Positions 1 through 8,334 of a stretch of DNA of 37,004 nt are shown in pieces. Source of the stretch: Candidatus Onthousia faecigallinarum (lineage in GTDB: Bacteria; Bacillota_I; Bacilli_A; RF39; UBA660); contig DVKE01000029.1 of the NCBI GenBank assembly GCA_018716225.1, positions 1-37,004 on the forward strand, given 5' to 3'. The notes under the pieces were generated by a model. It saw nothing but the letters and a program-made list of their open reading frames with translations. It did no database searches and was not told the origin of the DNA. Every line of letters begins with the position of its first letter. The stretch's first letter is position 1. The translations under genes were made by a program, and so were the position numbers.

Positions 1-6
1 GAAGAA

Positions 7-2505
7 ATGAAAAAAGAAATACTAAGTTTCATAGAAGAAGAGAAAAAAACTTATTTACAGTTAAAGCAAGCGATGAAAGTCAGCTCTTTTCAAGAAAAAA
101 AGGAATTTGAAGAAGCCCTTTTGGAATTAGAATTGGAAGGAAAAATGTATGAAAAAGATGGAAAGGACTTTCTTCCTTTGACTCCCTTGCATCATCTTGA
201 TAAAGTAGTAGCAAAAGGAAAAGATCTTTTTTTAGCACAAGAGCAAGTCAAAATAGAGGCAGAGGTTCGCGGATCTTTTTCTCCTTTTCCGAATGATCTT
301 GTCATCGTTAAAAAAGGTTCCGCCCCTACTCTTGAACAAATCATAAAGCACGATACTGCCAGCGTGATCCCTTTCTTTCTCAAACTATTAGAAGAAAGAC
401 CCCTTCACTATAAACAGATTCGCGCTTTTTTTCTTGTCAAAACAAAGAAACAACAATTAGAGCTTTTAAAAACCTTACACCAGTTAGAATTAGAGGGGAA
501 AGTTTGGCGCCAAGAGAATACCTATACTGCTTTCCCAACCGATTATTATATTACCACGCTCCAACACTCTTCACATGGAATCACTTATTATCTTACTCAG
601 GAAGAGAAAAGACATATTGTAAAAGAAGATGAGTTAAATGGAGCATTCCCTAGTGATACTATTGTTGCCAGTAAAAAAGGAAAGCATATTATAAAGGTAT
701 TAAAAAGAGGCCAAGAACAAGTGGTAATGGAAGTAGAAGAAAAAGATGGAGTCAAGCACTTGAAACCCGTTTTAATTCCAGGCGGGAATCAAGTCAGTGT
801 CCGTATTAGTTCTCATGATATGAAATCGTTAGTCGATGGTGATCGTATTGTCGTTCATATTGGAACCAAACAATATGATGAGAATTGTTTTGAAGGAAAT
901 TATCTTGGAAAAATTGGTCATATTCACGATCCAAACACCTTTCTTTCTTCTATCGCTATTAGTAAGGGTTTCCCGATTACCTTTAGGGAAGAAACCATCC
1001 ATGAAGCCAAAGCTCTACCAGGGGAGGTTTCGGAAGAAGAAGCGAAAAATCGGATTGACCTAAGAAATGAAACTATTTTTACGATTGATTGCCCAACTAC
1101 CAAAGATATGGATGATGCCATCAGTCTTAAAAAACTAGAAAATGGCAATTATTTGTTAGGCGTTCATATCGCTCATGTCAGTCATTATATTAAACCAGAT
1201 ATGAAATTATATGAGGAAGCTTATCAACGAGGAACCTCCCTTTATCTCTTAAATACCGTAAATCCCATGTTCCCCCATTCGATCTCCAATGGCATTTGTT
1301 CTTTAAATCCGAATGTAGATCGCCTTACGAAAACTTGTCAGATCGAAATTGATCCTAGCGGTAAAATTATAAATTATGATATTTTTGATTCTGTCATTCA
1401 CTCAAAAATAAAAATGGACTATGACTCGGTAAATCAGTTTTTAGCGGATGAAACAAAAAAAGAAGAATACCTTCCCTTTCAAAAAGATCTTTTCCTCATG
1501 AAAGAACTTTCCAATATTATCGATCAAAGAAAATATCAAAATGGATATCTTCCTTTCGCTTCCAATGACATTGAAGCCGTCTTTGATGAAGAAGGAAAAG
1601 TAACTGCTTTTCAAGCTGTTGATCAACAAACCGCTGGTCGCATGATTGAAAATTTTATGATCTATGCAAACTGTTGTGTTGACAACTATTTAAAATGGTT
1701 ACCCTTCGCTTCCATTCATCGGATTCATGAAGAGATCAGTCATGAAAATGTTTTAAAAGCAATCGAAAAATTAAAAATTTTAAATTTTAAAATAAAAGCC
1801 AGCCAAAACGAAAAGGATAAATTTCTTCTGCAAAGTATTTTAAAAGACTATGCTACTTCTAGTACTTATCCTATTGTATCCAAGATTATTCTCACCTCTT
1901 TAGCGAGAGCAGAATATTCTACCGAAGATGATATCGGTCATTTTGGACTAGGATTAAAAGATTATACTCACTTTACTTCACCTATTAGAAGATTTCCTGA
2001 CTTGCAAGTGCAAACGCTATTGGATGCTTATCAAGAAAATAAAAGCCGAGAAGCCTTTCCTTCCCAAGAACAATTACAAATAATCTGTGAACATTGTTCT
2101 TACATGGAACGTCAAGCTGATCTGGCAGAACAAGAAGCTCTTTATTTAAAAATGTTAGAATATGCCGAACAACATCAAGACAAATACTATCATGCTTTCG
2201 TAACGGAAATTGGACCCAATAGAGCCCTTCTTACAACTTCAAATCATATCCCAGGCTACTTAGATTATTCGAATATGCAAGGAAATGTCCTTTATTGTAG
2301 TTCCCGAGAATATTTAAAAAACAGACAAAATCAAGTGGTATTAAAAGTGGGAGATGAGTTATTAGTAAAAACCAAAAACTCTGATTACCAAGAATTAAAA
2401 GTAAACTTCGCTTTTGAGAAAAACTTAACCATGGAAAAAGAACAAAGAAAAGGCGCCACGGCTTTAAAAGTTTATCAAAAACGGAAAATACCCGCTAACT
2501 TTTAA
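7..2505 (+). CDS. rnr: Ribonuclease R (3'-5' exoribonuclease)
   Basis: Processive 3'-5' hydrolysis of structured RNA in the cytoplasm. The RNB catalytic signature lies near residues 359-372 (TIDCPTTKDMDDAI); the metal-binding Asp pattern D-x5-D-x-DD is complete. Further RNB blocks are HIAHVSHYI, the SNGICSLNPNVDRLT block, and HFGLGLKDYTHFTSPIRRFPDL. A C-terminal S1-type domain occupies about residues 725-800, followed by a short Lys-rich tail. At 832 aa it is longer than B. subtilis RNase R (about 780 aa). The surplus is N-terminal, where two winged-helix-like segments (about 1-55 and 125-180) each precede a cold-shock-like stretch. The start is the first ATG in the window. The frame is open back to base 1 and no Shine-Dalgarno is visible in the six bases shown, so the true start could lie further upstream. 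The gene converges on the VOC gene with a 10-bp gap and no clear terminator. Confidence 0.93.
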   Translation: MKKEILSFIEEEKKTYLQLKQAMKVSSFQEKKEFEEALLELELEGKMYEKDGKDFLPLTPLHHLDKVVAKGKDLFLAQEQVKIEAEVRGSFSPFPNDLVIVKKGSAPTLEQIIKHDTASVIPFFLKLLEERPLHYKQIRAFFLVKTKKQQLELLKTLHQLELEGKVWRQENTYTAFPTDYYITTLQHSSHGITYYLTQEEKRHIVKEDELNGAFPSDTIVASKKGKHIIKVLKRGQEQVVMEVEEKDGVKHLKPVLIPGGNQVSVRISSHDMKSLVDGDRIVVHIGTKQYDENCFEGNYLGKIGHIHDPNTFLSSIAISKGFPITFREETIHEAKALPGEVSEEEAKNRIDLRNETIFTIDCPTTKDMDDAISLKKLENGNYLLGVHIAHVSHYIKPDMKLYEEAYQRGTSLYLLNTVNPMFPHSISNGICSLNPNVDRLTKTCQIEIDPSGKIINYDIFDSVIHSKIKMDYDSVNQFLADETKKEEYLPFQKDLFLMKELSNIIDQRKYQNGYLPFASNDIEAVFDEEGKVTAFQAVDQQTAGRMIENFMIYANCCVDNYLKWLPFASIHRIHEEISHENVLKAIEKLKILNFKIKASQNEKDKFLLQSILKDYATSSTYPIVSKIILTSLARAEYSTEDDIGHFGLGLKDYTHFTSPIRRFPDLQVQTLLDAYQENKSREAFPSQEQLQIICEHCSYMERQADLAEQEALYLKMLEYAEQHQDKYYHAFVTEIGPNRALLTTSNHIPGYLDYSNMQGNVLYCSSREYLKNRQNQVVLKVGDELLVKTKNSDYQELKVNFAFEKNLTMEKEQRKGATALKVYQKRKIPANF

Positions 2506-2515
2506 AAAGAGAAAA

Positions 2516-2905
2516 CTAGTTATTAAACCGTAATAAATAACCATCTGGATCTTGGAGCAAAAACTCCTTATCTTCATATATAGTTTCATTTGCTTGATAA
2601 CGATTTATCATCAATTTTTTAAAAAACACGATCTTCTGATCCTTTAATTTTTGATAATATTCATCGATATTAGAGATCGTCATACTAAGATTGATCCCTC
2701 TCCCAAATGGATATTCTAATCTTCCAGTATTCCAATGATCATTGATTTCTTCGATCATAATTTGATTCCCTTCTAATTCCAAAAAAGCAAACTTATCTTC
2801 TTTTCTCTCATACTTTATTTGAAAACCAAGCAAAAGATAAAACTCTTTGCTTTTTTCAATATTTGTTACACTTAACTCAGGGATTAATGAATTAAATTTC
2901 ATCAT
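2516..2905 (-). CDS. VOC-family protein (glyoxalase/bleomycin-resistance fold)
   Basis: A 129-aa protein with the betaalphabetabetabeta pattern of the vicinal-oxygen-chelate superfamily: an N-terminal ELSVTNIEKSKEFYLLLGF block typical of bleomycin-resistance/glyoxalase-like proteins, and a C-terminal LLQDPDGYLLRF motif. Family members bind metal or sequester small molecules. The substrate cannot be read from the sequence. Two adjacent ATGs compete; GGAAGGTG stands just upstream and is better spaced for the second (at 2902), so the real start may be one codon in. It is a single gene, convergent with rnr. Confidence 0.8.
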   Translation of the reverse strand: MMKFNSLIPELSVTNIEKSKEFYLLLGFQIKYERKEDKFAFLELEGNQIMIEEINDHWNTGRLEYPFGRGINLSMTISNIDEYYQKLKDQKIVFFKKLMINRYQANETIYEDKEFLLQDPDGYLLRFNN

Positions 2906-2993
2906 AGCACCTTCCTTTTTTGTTTATCAATTTGTGGTCAACCTCAACAATTTTCCTGCAACTTCTTTTATTTTAACGCATTAAAACATAGAA

Positions 2994-3016
2994 AAAACAA
3001 CCTTTTTGGTTGTTTT
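2994..3016. terminator. Intrinsic terminator hairpin
   Basis: Perfect 9-bp arms AAAACAACC / GGTTGTTTT with a T5 loop, flanked by an A-run on the left that reads as a T-run on the minus strand. It best serves leftward transcripts arriving from the GNAT gene (stop at 3128). It may mark the host side of the mobile-element boundary. Confidence 0.6.
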
Positions 3017-3028
3017 CATATTCTAATT

Positions 3029-3056
3029 GGTACGGACAAATAGTATATCCGAAACC
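3029..3056. repeat. Imperfect dyad, candidate recombinase attachment site
   Basis: The arms GGTACGGA (3029-3036) and TCCGAAACC (3048-3056) are near-inverted copies around a core containing ATAGTAT (3040-3046). Large serine recombinases act on short imperfect dyads with a small central crossover. The same 7-mer ATAGTAT recurs at 8354-8360 upstream of the recombinase promoter, but in AT-rich DNA that may be chance. A candidate only. Confidence 0.3.
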
Positions 3057-3127
3057 TTGGGAATAGTTGATAAACAACTAATCACTAAAATAATAATAAC
3101 ATAATTTTTAATAAATTAAAATTTTTT

Positions 3128-3700
3128 TTATTTAATTTGTTCACATCTATTTTTTAATACTCTAATTAGTTTTTTATGCAATTGTTGTTCTAATGTTTCA
3201 TCATTATCCTTTGTTAACGTACCGTTAAAACATAATTCTTGAGATATATCGTTATATAATCCTGAAACTACTTCTGTTAATTCCCAACCATATTTATTAA
3301 TAATTGGTTTAAACATTTCTAATTTATAATCAGCTAATGTTATAAGTGGCTTGGTAGTACCTAACCATCTCATTGATTCTTCAACAATTGCCTTACCTAT
3401 TCCTAAACCTCTACATTTATCAGAAACATATAATGTACATATTTTTTGTTCTTCCTCGTCTCTTTTTAAACAAGCCATGGAAATTATTTCATTAACATTT
3501 TCAGGATTTCTAACAAATAATATATTTCGTTCATCACCATTTATAGTTGCTGGTAATTGTTTAGTAAAATACCATTCTTTATGTTTTGGGTAATCATCAC
3601 AAATAAAATCTGTTATCATATAAATTTTTGTGGCAAGTTCCATAAATTCTTCTTCTGGAATAATTCCTACATATTTTTTTAAACTCTCAATATTTATCAT
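3128..3700 (-). CDS. GNAT-family N-acetyltransferase
   Basis: A 190-aa GNAT-fold protein. The acetyl-CoA pyrophosphate-binding motif A is seen as CRGLGIGKAIVEESM (R97-G98-x-G100-x-G102), preceded by the beta4 strand ICTLYVSDK. The acceptor (protein, small molecule or RNA) cannot be deduced. It is transcribed away from two ASCH genes from a promoter that physically overlaps theirs. A GAGGGGG Shine-Dalgarno precedes the ATG by about 10 nt. Base composition and position make it cargo of the mobile element. GNAT proteins next to small RNA-binding-fold proteins can be toxin-like or RNA-modifying, but nothing here proves that. Confidence 0.85.
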   Translation of the reverse strand: MINIESLKKYVGIIPEEEFMELATKIYMITDFICDDYPKHKEWYFTKQLPATINGDERNILFVRNPENVNEIISMACLKRDEEEQKICTLYVSDKCRGLGIGKAIVEESMRWLGTTKPLITLADYKLEMFKPIINKYGWELTEVVSGLYNDISQELCFNGTLTKDNDETLEQQLHKKLIRVLKNRCEQIK

Positions 3701-3731
3701 ATTAGCTTTTCCCCCTCAAAATTCGTTGTTT

Positions 3732-3773
3732 ATGATACCACTTTTTGCCATATTTGTCAATTTATGATATAAT
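3732..3773. promoter_or_regulatory. Interlocking divergent promoters of the GNAT and ASCH genes
   Basis: Plus strand: TTGCCA (3745-3750), 17-bp spacer, TATAAT (3768-3773), reading into the first ASCH gene. Minus strand: TTGACA (3760-3755), 17-bp spacer, TATCAT (3737-3732), reading into the GNAT gene. Each -35 box sits inside the other promoter's spacer, so polymerase should be unable to occupy both at once. Confidence 0.8.
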
Positions 3774-3794
3774 ACTTACGCAGGAGGGGATTAA

Positions 3795-4334
3795 ATGGAT
3801 AAAAATCGTAGAAATAGAATTGCTATTATTTCAATAATGACATATTATGCTAGACAAATATTCGATGAAACAAAACTTTATGAATTTAGAAAATCGCCAT
3901 TAAAAAATGAATTACTTAACAAAAAGATTTACGTATATTCTGCCAAAGAAGATAAAGCAATTATTGGATATTTTAAAGTAAGTGATATTTTAAATGGTAA
4001 CACAGATGAGATTTTACATGCTACAGGATATGATAAGAGACAAGATGGTCATGAAATAGTTGAATATTATGGAAAAAACAATCCAAATTGCTATGCTTTA
4101 CATTTATATGATGTTACTGAATTTGAAGAATATTTATCATTAAGAGATATGAGAAGTATTTCAAAAAATGCTGATATGCCACAATACATTAAATTTATTT
4201 ATGATAATGATCCATTATATGAGGTTATTATAGAATGGGATGAAGCATTCAGTTTAGATGGAAACTTATGTGACAATCCTAGCAAAACAAAACAAATGAT
4301 ATTACAAAAAGCTAGAATGAAAGGAAGAAAATAA
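3795..4334 (+). CDS. ASCH/PUA-like domain protein (larger, 179 aa)
   Basis: Resembles the ASCH superfamily (PUA-like beta-barrel, predicted RNA-binding), of the larger COG4933-like type. The N-terminal block has K27-L-Y-E30-F-R32, matching the conserved K-x-x-E-x-R of ASCH proteins, followed by KIYVYSAKEDKAIIGYFKV, the strand pair in which these proteins carry their barrel core, and later a YALHLYDV strand. A strong GGAGGGG Shine-Dalgarno precedes the ATG. One base separates its stop from the ATG of the next ASCH gene, so the two are translationally linked. Element cargo; cellular role unknown. Confidence 0.7.
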   Translation: MDKNRRNRIAIISIMTYYARQIFDETKLYEFRKSPLKNELLNKKIYVYSAKEDKAIIGYFKVSDILNGNTDEILHATGYDKRQDGHEIVEYYGKNNPNCYALHLYDVTEFEEYLSLRDMRSISKNADMPQYIKFIYDNDPLYEVIIEWDEAFSLDGNLCDNPSKTKQMILQKARMKGRK

Positions 4335-4335
4335 T

Positions 4336-4677
4336 ATGGAACACGAAATGAAATTACAACCTGAGTATTATAATTTTATACTTAATGGTACTAAAAGAAT
4401 TGAAATAAGACTTTTTGATGAAAAAAGACAACAAATCAAAATTGGAGAAACAATTAAATTTTTAAAAGAACCTGAATTGAATGAGTCATTTAATGCAAAG
4501 GTTATTGGATTATTAAGATATAATTCTTTTGAAGATATGTTTAAAGATTTTGATATTTCTGTTTTATCTGATAAATCTATGACTAAAAAAGAATTAATTG
4601 GCGTTCTTGAACAATTTTATACTAAAGAAAAGCAAGAACAATATGGTGTTTTAGGAATTAGAATTGAATTAATATAA
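4336..4677 (+). CDS. ASCH domain protein (small, 113 aa)
   Basis: A small single-domain ASCH protein of the type common in Bacilli and Clostridia: an N-terminal MKLQPEYYNFILNGTKRIEI block (K20, E23, R25 in the K-x-x-E-x-R pattern) and a C-terminal QYGVLGIRIELI strand. The related E. coli ASCH protein YqfB is an N4-acetylcytidine amidohydrolase using Lys, Thr and Glu. Here the Lys is kept, the Thr position is Glu23, and the Glu is not obviously present, so the same activity should not be assumed. The upstream GGAAG inside the end of the first ASCH gene serves as Shine-Dalgarno. Second gene of the cargo pair. Confidence 0.75.
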   Translation: MEHEMKLQPEYYNFILNGTKRIEIRLFDEKRQQIKIGETIKFLKEPELNESFNAKVIGLLRYNSFEDMFKDFDISVLSDKSMTKKELIGVLEQFYTKEKQEQYGVLGIRIELI

Positions 4678-4715
4678 AAGATGACAATGAGTTTTATCTC
4701 TCAAAGTCATCTTTT
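4676..4715. terminator. Bidirectional intrinsic terminator
   Basis: Perfect 10-bp arms AAAAGATGAC (4676-4685) and GTCATCTTTT (4706-4715), with T-runs leaving on either strand. It lies between the convergent ends of the small ASCH gene (+) and the relaxase gene (-) and overlaps both stop regions. Confidence 0.85.
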
Positions 4716-6040
4716 TCTTTGTTTAAATCTAAATCTTCAATGTCATCATTATCTAAAACATTGTCTTCATACATATCATTAACAACATCAATATATTTAT
4801 CATCTTTATCATACCAACTATGAAGTTTATTATGTAAGAAAGATATTAGTTTTTCAAACTTCTCTTTCCAATATTCAAGAGTGTTTTTTAAATCATAAAT
4901 TTTAGATTTTAAAAATGAAATTTCATTGTCCTTTTCTTTAATCGCATCATTTAAAGTCTTAACTCTTAAATTAAGTGCCTCATTATTTTCAGTAAGAGTT
5001 TTAATTTTATTATTATTGTTTTTTAATTGTTCATGAGCATTAACTAAAGTATTGGATAGCGTTTGGATCTTATCATATTCTTTACTTGTATTATTAACTT
5101 GTTCGATAAAGTCGATAAAAGAATCCTTATCCTCTTTTGATAAAATATAATTATCTTTATTTAATTTAGAATTTTTTAATTTATCAATTTTATATTTTAT
5201 ATCTTTAGAGTCTTGTTTTAACTCTAAAGATTTTTTGTTTGCTTGTTTTAAATTTTCGGTATTCTTTTCAATTTGTTTTTTCATTTCAATATAGTTATCC
5301 ATATCAGATACATGAATATCTCTATTTCTACCTTTTTGTTTTTGTTTAAGGGTAGAATCTAAACTATATACTTGATTAAATTCTTCAATACATAAAGTTC
5401 TCATTTTATCTTGTAATCTAATTAATGATTCTTTAGTAAATACATCGGATTTACCAACTTGTTTTTCCATACCGTTCTTATTTTTATATTTAATTGGAAC
5501 ACCGACAATATGTAAATGTGGACTTGTCTCATCATAATGAATTATAGCACTGGCTACTTTAAAGTTAGGAACAAGCATTTCTAAATCATCAACTTGTTTT
5601 TGATAAACTTCAGACATTTTCTTCTTGAAGTTTTTATCTTTAGTGTCCCAATATTCTTTATCTCCAAGTTCAAGAATAATTTCACAAGCAAGATCTTTTT
5701 TCTCATTATTGGATACATTATCAAAATAATTTTCTATCATTCTACTAGGTCTAGTTTGTTTAGAATTATATTCTAATCTTGCTTCTTCAAATTCTTTTAA
5801 ATATAGTTTTTTAACATCATCTAGTGGAGAAGAAGTTCCTCTTACTATTTCTATTAGTTCTTGGTTATCATCATATTTTCTATAATTATGTTTATCTACT
5901 TTTGATAATTGTCTTACATTTTGAATAGCATTATTAGGTAAAGATGTTGTTCCACTTAAATTGTTTTTACCATTTTGTTTAGATATATTTTTTCTATTTT
6001 TATCACTACCTAAATGTAATGAATAAGCAAGTTCTGACAT
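4694..6040 (-). CDS. MobV/Pre-family mobilization relaxase
   Basis: A 448-aa plasmid recombination/mobilization enzyme of the Mob_Pre family, which nicks one strand at oriT to start conjugative mobilization. The metal-binding motif is HYDETSPHLH (H168, D170, E171, H175, H177). An N-terminal HN-x-R motif (H51-N52-x-R54) corresponds to the catalytic region in pMV158 MobM-type relaxases. Residues about 250-420 are strongly coiled-coil. A strong AAGGAGG Shine-Dalgarno stands 6 nt before the ATG. The 246-bp spacer upstream contains several inverted repeats and is the likely oriT. No self-transfer genes are present, so a helper element is needed for transfer. Confidence 0.92.
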   Translation of the reverse strand: MSELAYSLHLGSDKNRKNISKQNGKNNLSGTTSLPNNAIQNVRQLSKVDKHNYRKYDDNQELIEIVRGTSSPLDDVKKLYLKEFEEARLEYNSKQTRPSRMIENYFDNVSNNEKKDLACEIILELGDKEYWDTKDKNFKKKMSEVYQKQVDDLEMLVPNFKVASAIIHYDETSPHLHIVGVPIKYKNKNGMEKQVGKSDVFTKESLIRLQDKMRTLCIEEFNQVYSLDSTLKQKQKGRNRDIHVSDMDNYIEMKKQIEKNTENLKQANKKSLELKQDSKDIKYKIDKLKNSKLNKDNYILSKEDKDSFIDFIEQVNNTSKEYDKIQTLSNTLVNAHEQLKNNNNKIKTLTENNEALNLRVKTLNDAIKEKDNEISFLKSKIYDLKNTLEYWKEKFEKLISFLHNKLHSWYDKDDKYIDVVNDMYEDNVLDNDDIEDLDLNKEKDDFER

Positions 6041-6061
6041 AGGTTTCCTCCTTTCTAGAAG

Positions 6062-6198
6062 TGACCACTCAAATGGTCATTTTGGTTATCCAAAATTTCT
6101 AACCCCCTAGGAATTTTGTACGCTAAGCATACAAAATATCCAGTGGGCTAAGGTTTAACACCTTAGAAACCGTTTACTTTATTTCACAATAACCAAAA
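6062..6198. other. Candidate origin of transfer (nested inverted repeats)
   Basis: The non-coding spacer between the recombinase stop and the relaxase start. An outer perfect 10-bp pair TTTTGGTTAT (6080-6089) / ATAACCAAAA (6189-6198) encloses two hairpins: ATTTTGTA-N9-TACAAAAT (6113-6137) and CTAAGGT-TTAAC-ACCTTAG (6148-6166). A further dyad TGACCA-N6-TGGTCA (6062-6079) lies next to the relaxase Shine-Dalgarno. Dense hairpins just upstream of a mob gene are typical of oriT. The nick site cannot be assigned. Confidence 0.5.
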
Positions 6199-6286
6199 CT
6201 TCGTAATGGTTAAAGTTCATAAGTATTAATTTTTAAATTGCTATCGCCACTTTCATTTACTTCGTAAACAAAACGTGCCACGCATT

Positions 6287-8140
6287 TTAAAAATCTTCTT
6301 CGGTAACATTATCTGGTATTGTTTCAAATACATCTCTAATGTTTACCTTTATATCATTTGGGTTATTCTTTGTAGTAAGCATTCCCATAGATAACCAATT
6401 CTTATCTCCATTATTATCTTTTTGTAATGGAAATGCTCTTATAGGGACTTCATTTCTTTGAAGTGGTCCTATATCTAATTTTTCAGTTTCTTTATAATAA
6501 GTACCTTTGTATAAATTAACTTCATAATATTCGCTTAATCTATATAAGTGTTGCATTACATCTTTAATAGGTAAGTATTCACTATATCTTATATTTGTAT
6601 CAACGCATACACCATTAAAATCATAAGTAAGTGGTCTTTTTCTATCAATATAACCTTTTGTATATAATTCATTGAAATCATTATAGAATGTACTTCTAAA
6701 ATTAATTTGTTTAACGACTAATTTTCCATTTTTAGTTTCTAATTCAACATCATCAATATATCTCATAATTATATCTGCTTTATCATCTCGATCTAATAAG
6801 TCCCAATTATCATTAAAAGCATAATAAGATATTGGTAATTTAACTTTATTGATAAAGTCCATCTCTCTTTTAAGTAATATATCTTCAGTAGTGAAGTTCA
6901 ATTGTTCTGCTTGTGAATTTTCTAACAATTTAGAATTAATATCTTTAATCTGATTTTCTATTAATTCCAATTCACTTTTATATTCTTCTTCTGTAAATAT
7001 TGAATCAATATATGCTTTTCTAATTCTATCTTTTTTGTTATTTAATGATTTTAATTCTTTTTCTAATTCTTGTTTTGGATTATCTACTTTTGATTTTAAT
7101 ACTGGTAAAAAGAACTCATTAACAACATTATCGTATTCCAATATATCAGCAAGTAGTGTTTTAATCTTTTCTTCAATCTTATCTTCTTTAATATTATTTT
7201 TACAATTTTCACATCTATAATAGAAATACCATTTATCATATTTAATTTTATGAGTAGCACCACCAGCAAGTATTCTTCCACATTTAGGACATCTTAATTT
7301 TTGTAAGAAAATATAAGTTTGAGTTCTCATATAATTCTTTTGATTTTTCTTCTTTTGTGCTTGACAGTTTTCCCATAGTTCTTTACTAACTAATGGTTCA
7401 ACAACATTTTCATAATATACAGGTTTATTTATTGTTTTACCAGATACATAATCTCCTTTATATAATTCATTAGATAATATTTTCAATATTCTTGTATCTT
7501 TCCAATTTGTTTTACCTTGTATTTTTTCTTTATTAAATATATTTGCAATAGTGCTATAAGAATTACCTTCAAAATATAAATTAAATATTCTGATAACTAT
7601 ATCTTTTGTAAGTGGATCAGGAACTAATTTTTTATCAATACGTTTAAATCCAATAGGACAAACTGCTGGAATATGACCTTGTTTAATTGCTCCTGCCATA
7701 CCGACTTTTGTTCTTTCACTTGTTCTTTCAATTTCATTTTGTGAAACTGACATCATTATTCTAGTTACCATTTTTCCGTTAGCTGTTGTTGTATTAATAT
7801 CATCATTAGCACATACTAAATCAAATCCATACTTTTCAGAGGTTTTAAGTAAGTTTTCCCAATCATATATACTTCTTGATAATCTATCTAACTTTAAAGC
7901 AATAACAGTGTTTATTTTACCATTTTTAGCGTCATCTATTAATCTATCAAACTCTGGTCTATGATTACCTGTTTTAGCACTTATTCCAGCATCTTGGTAA
8001 TAATCATATATCTTATATCCTTTAAATTTACAAAGTGCCTCTAATCTTTCTTTTTGTTCTGGTAAACTAAATCCTTCTTTGGCTTGATCTTCAGTTGATA
8101 CTCTTAAATACAAACCACATATTCTTTCTTTGTCTTTCAT
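6287..8140 (-). CDS. Large serine recombinase (integrase/transposase of the element)
   Basis: A 617-aa site-specific recombinase. The N-terminal resolvase domain carries the nucleophile Ser15 in YLRVSTEDQ and the LKLDRLSRS block. A recombinase domain follows, then a zinc ribbon CPKCGRI...CENC and a long coiled-coil segment, as in TnpX/TndX-type large serine recombinases. The ATG at 8140 is chosen over an upstream in-frame TTG because AAAGGAG lies 9 nt before this ATG and directly abuts the TTG. About the last 100 residues extend past the coiled coil and are not recognised. A leader ORF, an intrinsic terminator and a strong promoter stand upstream, implying attenuation control. Confidence 0.93.
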   Translation of the reverse strand: MKDKERICGLYLRVSTEDQAKEGFSLPEQKERLEALCKFKGYKIYDYYQDAGISAKTGNHRPEFDRLIDDAKNGKINTVIALKLDRLSRSIYDWENLLKTSEKYGFDLVCANDDINTTTANGKMVTRIMMSVSQNEIERTSERTKVGMAGAIKQGHIPAVCPIGFKRIDKKLVPDPLTKDIVIRIFNLYFEGNSYSTIANIFNKEKIQGKTNWKDTRILKILSNELYKGDYVSGKTINKPVYYENVVEPLVSKELWENCQAQKKKNQKNYMRTQTYIFLQKLRCPKCGRILAGGATHKIKYDKWYFYYRCENCKNNIKEDKIEEKIKTLLADILEYDNVVNEFFLPVLKSKVDNPKQELEKELKSLNNKKDRIRKAYIDSIFTEEEYKSELELIENQIKDINSKLLENSQAEQLNFTTEDILLKREMDFINKVKLPISYYAFNDNWDLLDRDDKADIIMRYIDDVELETKNGKLVVKQINFRSTFYNDFNELYTKGYIDRKRPLTYDFNGVCVDTNIRYSEYLPIKDVMQHLYRLSEYYEVNLYKGTYYKETEKLDIGPLQRNEVPIRAFPLQKDNNGDKNWLSMGMLTTKNNPNDIKVNIRDVFETIPDNVTEEDF

Positions 8141-8160
8141 ATACTTCAACTCCTTTTACT

Positions 8161-8213
8161 AAAAAAAGAGGAGACAATAGTATCTAATTAAGTCTAAATA
8201 CTACTGACTCCTC
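8161..8213 (-). terminator. Attenuator between leader ORF and recombinase
   Basis: On the minus strand GAGGAGTCAGTAGTAT (8213-8198) pairs with ATACTATTGTCTCCTC (8183-8168), a 16-bp stem with two mismatches, followed by seven T residues (8167-8161). The recombinase Shine-Dalgarno follows at once. The 5' arm lies inside the leader ORF from its two Glu codons on, so a translating ribosome would prevent the hairpin. Confidence 0.8.
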
Positions 8214-8261
8214 AATATAATTCACATTATATAATTTTATTTTATCTTTGCTTTTTATCAT
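8184..8261 (-). CDS. Leader peptide of the recombinase gene (25 aa)
   Basis: A tiny ORF reading MIKSKDKIKLYNVNYIEESV followed by VFRLN, stop UAG. It has a strong GGAGG Shine-Dalgarno (8272-8268) six nt before the ATG and a near-consensus promoter upstream. Its last nine codons form the 5' arm of the attenuator hairpin. The peptide is Lys/Asn/Ile-rich with no run of a single codon, so the regulatory trigger (translation rate, antibiotic, or basal translation) is not evident. Supported by position and ribosome-binding site rather than homology. Confidence 0.6.
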   Translation of the reverse strand: MIKSKDKIKLYNVNYIEESVVFRLN

Positions 8262-8306
8262 GATGTACCTCCATTTCTAGAGAATACCCTCTTTCATTGG
8301 TTATAT

Positions 8307-8334
8307 ATAATATCATTTTTTCAAGATTTGTCAA
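8307..8334 (-). promoter_or_regulatory. Promoter of the leader-recombinase transcript
   Basis: TTGACA (8334-8329), 16-bp spacer, TATTAT (8312-8307), reading left into the leader ORF. A perfect dyad ATTCCC-TCTATA-GGGAAT (8334-8351) touches the upstream edge of the -35 box and could be an operator. Confidence 0.8.
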
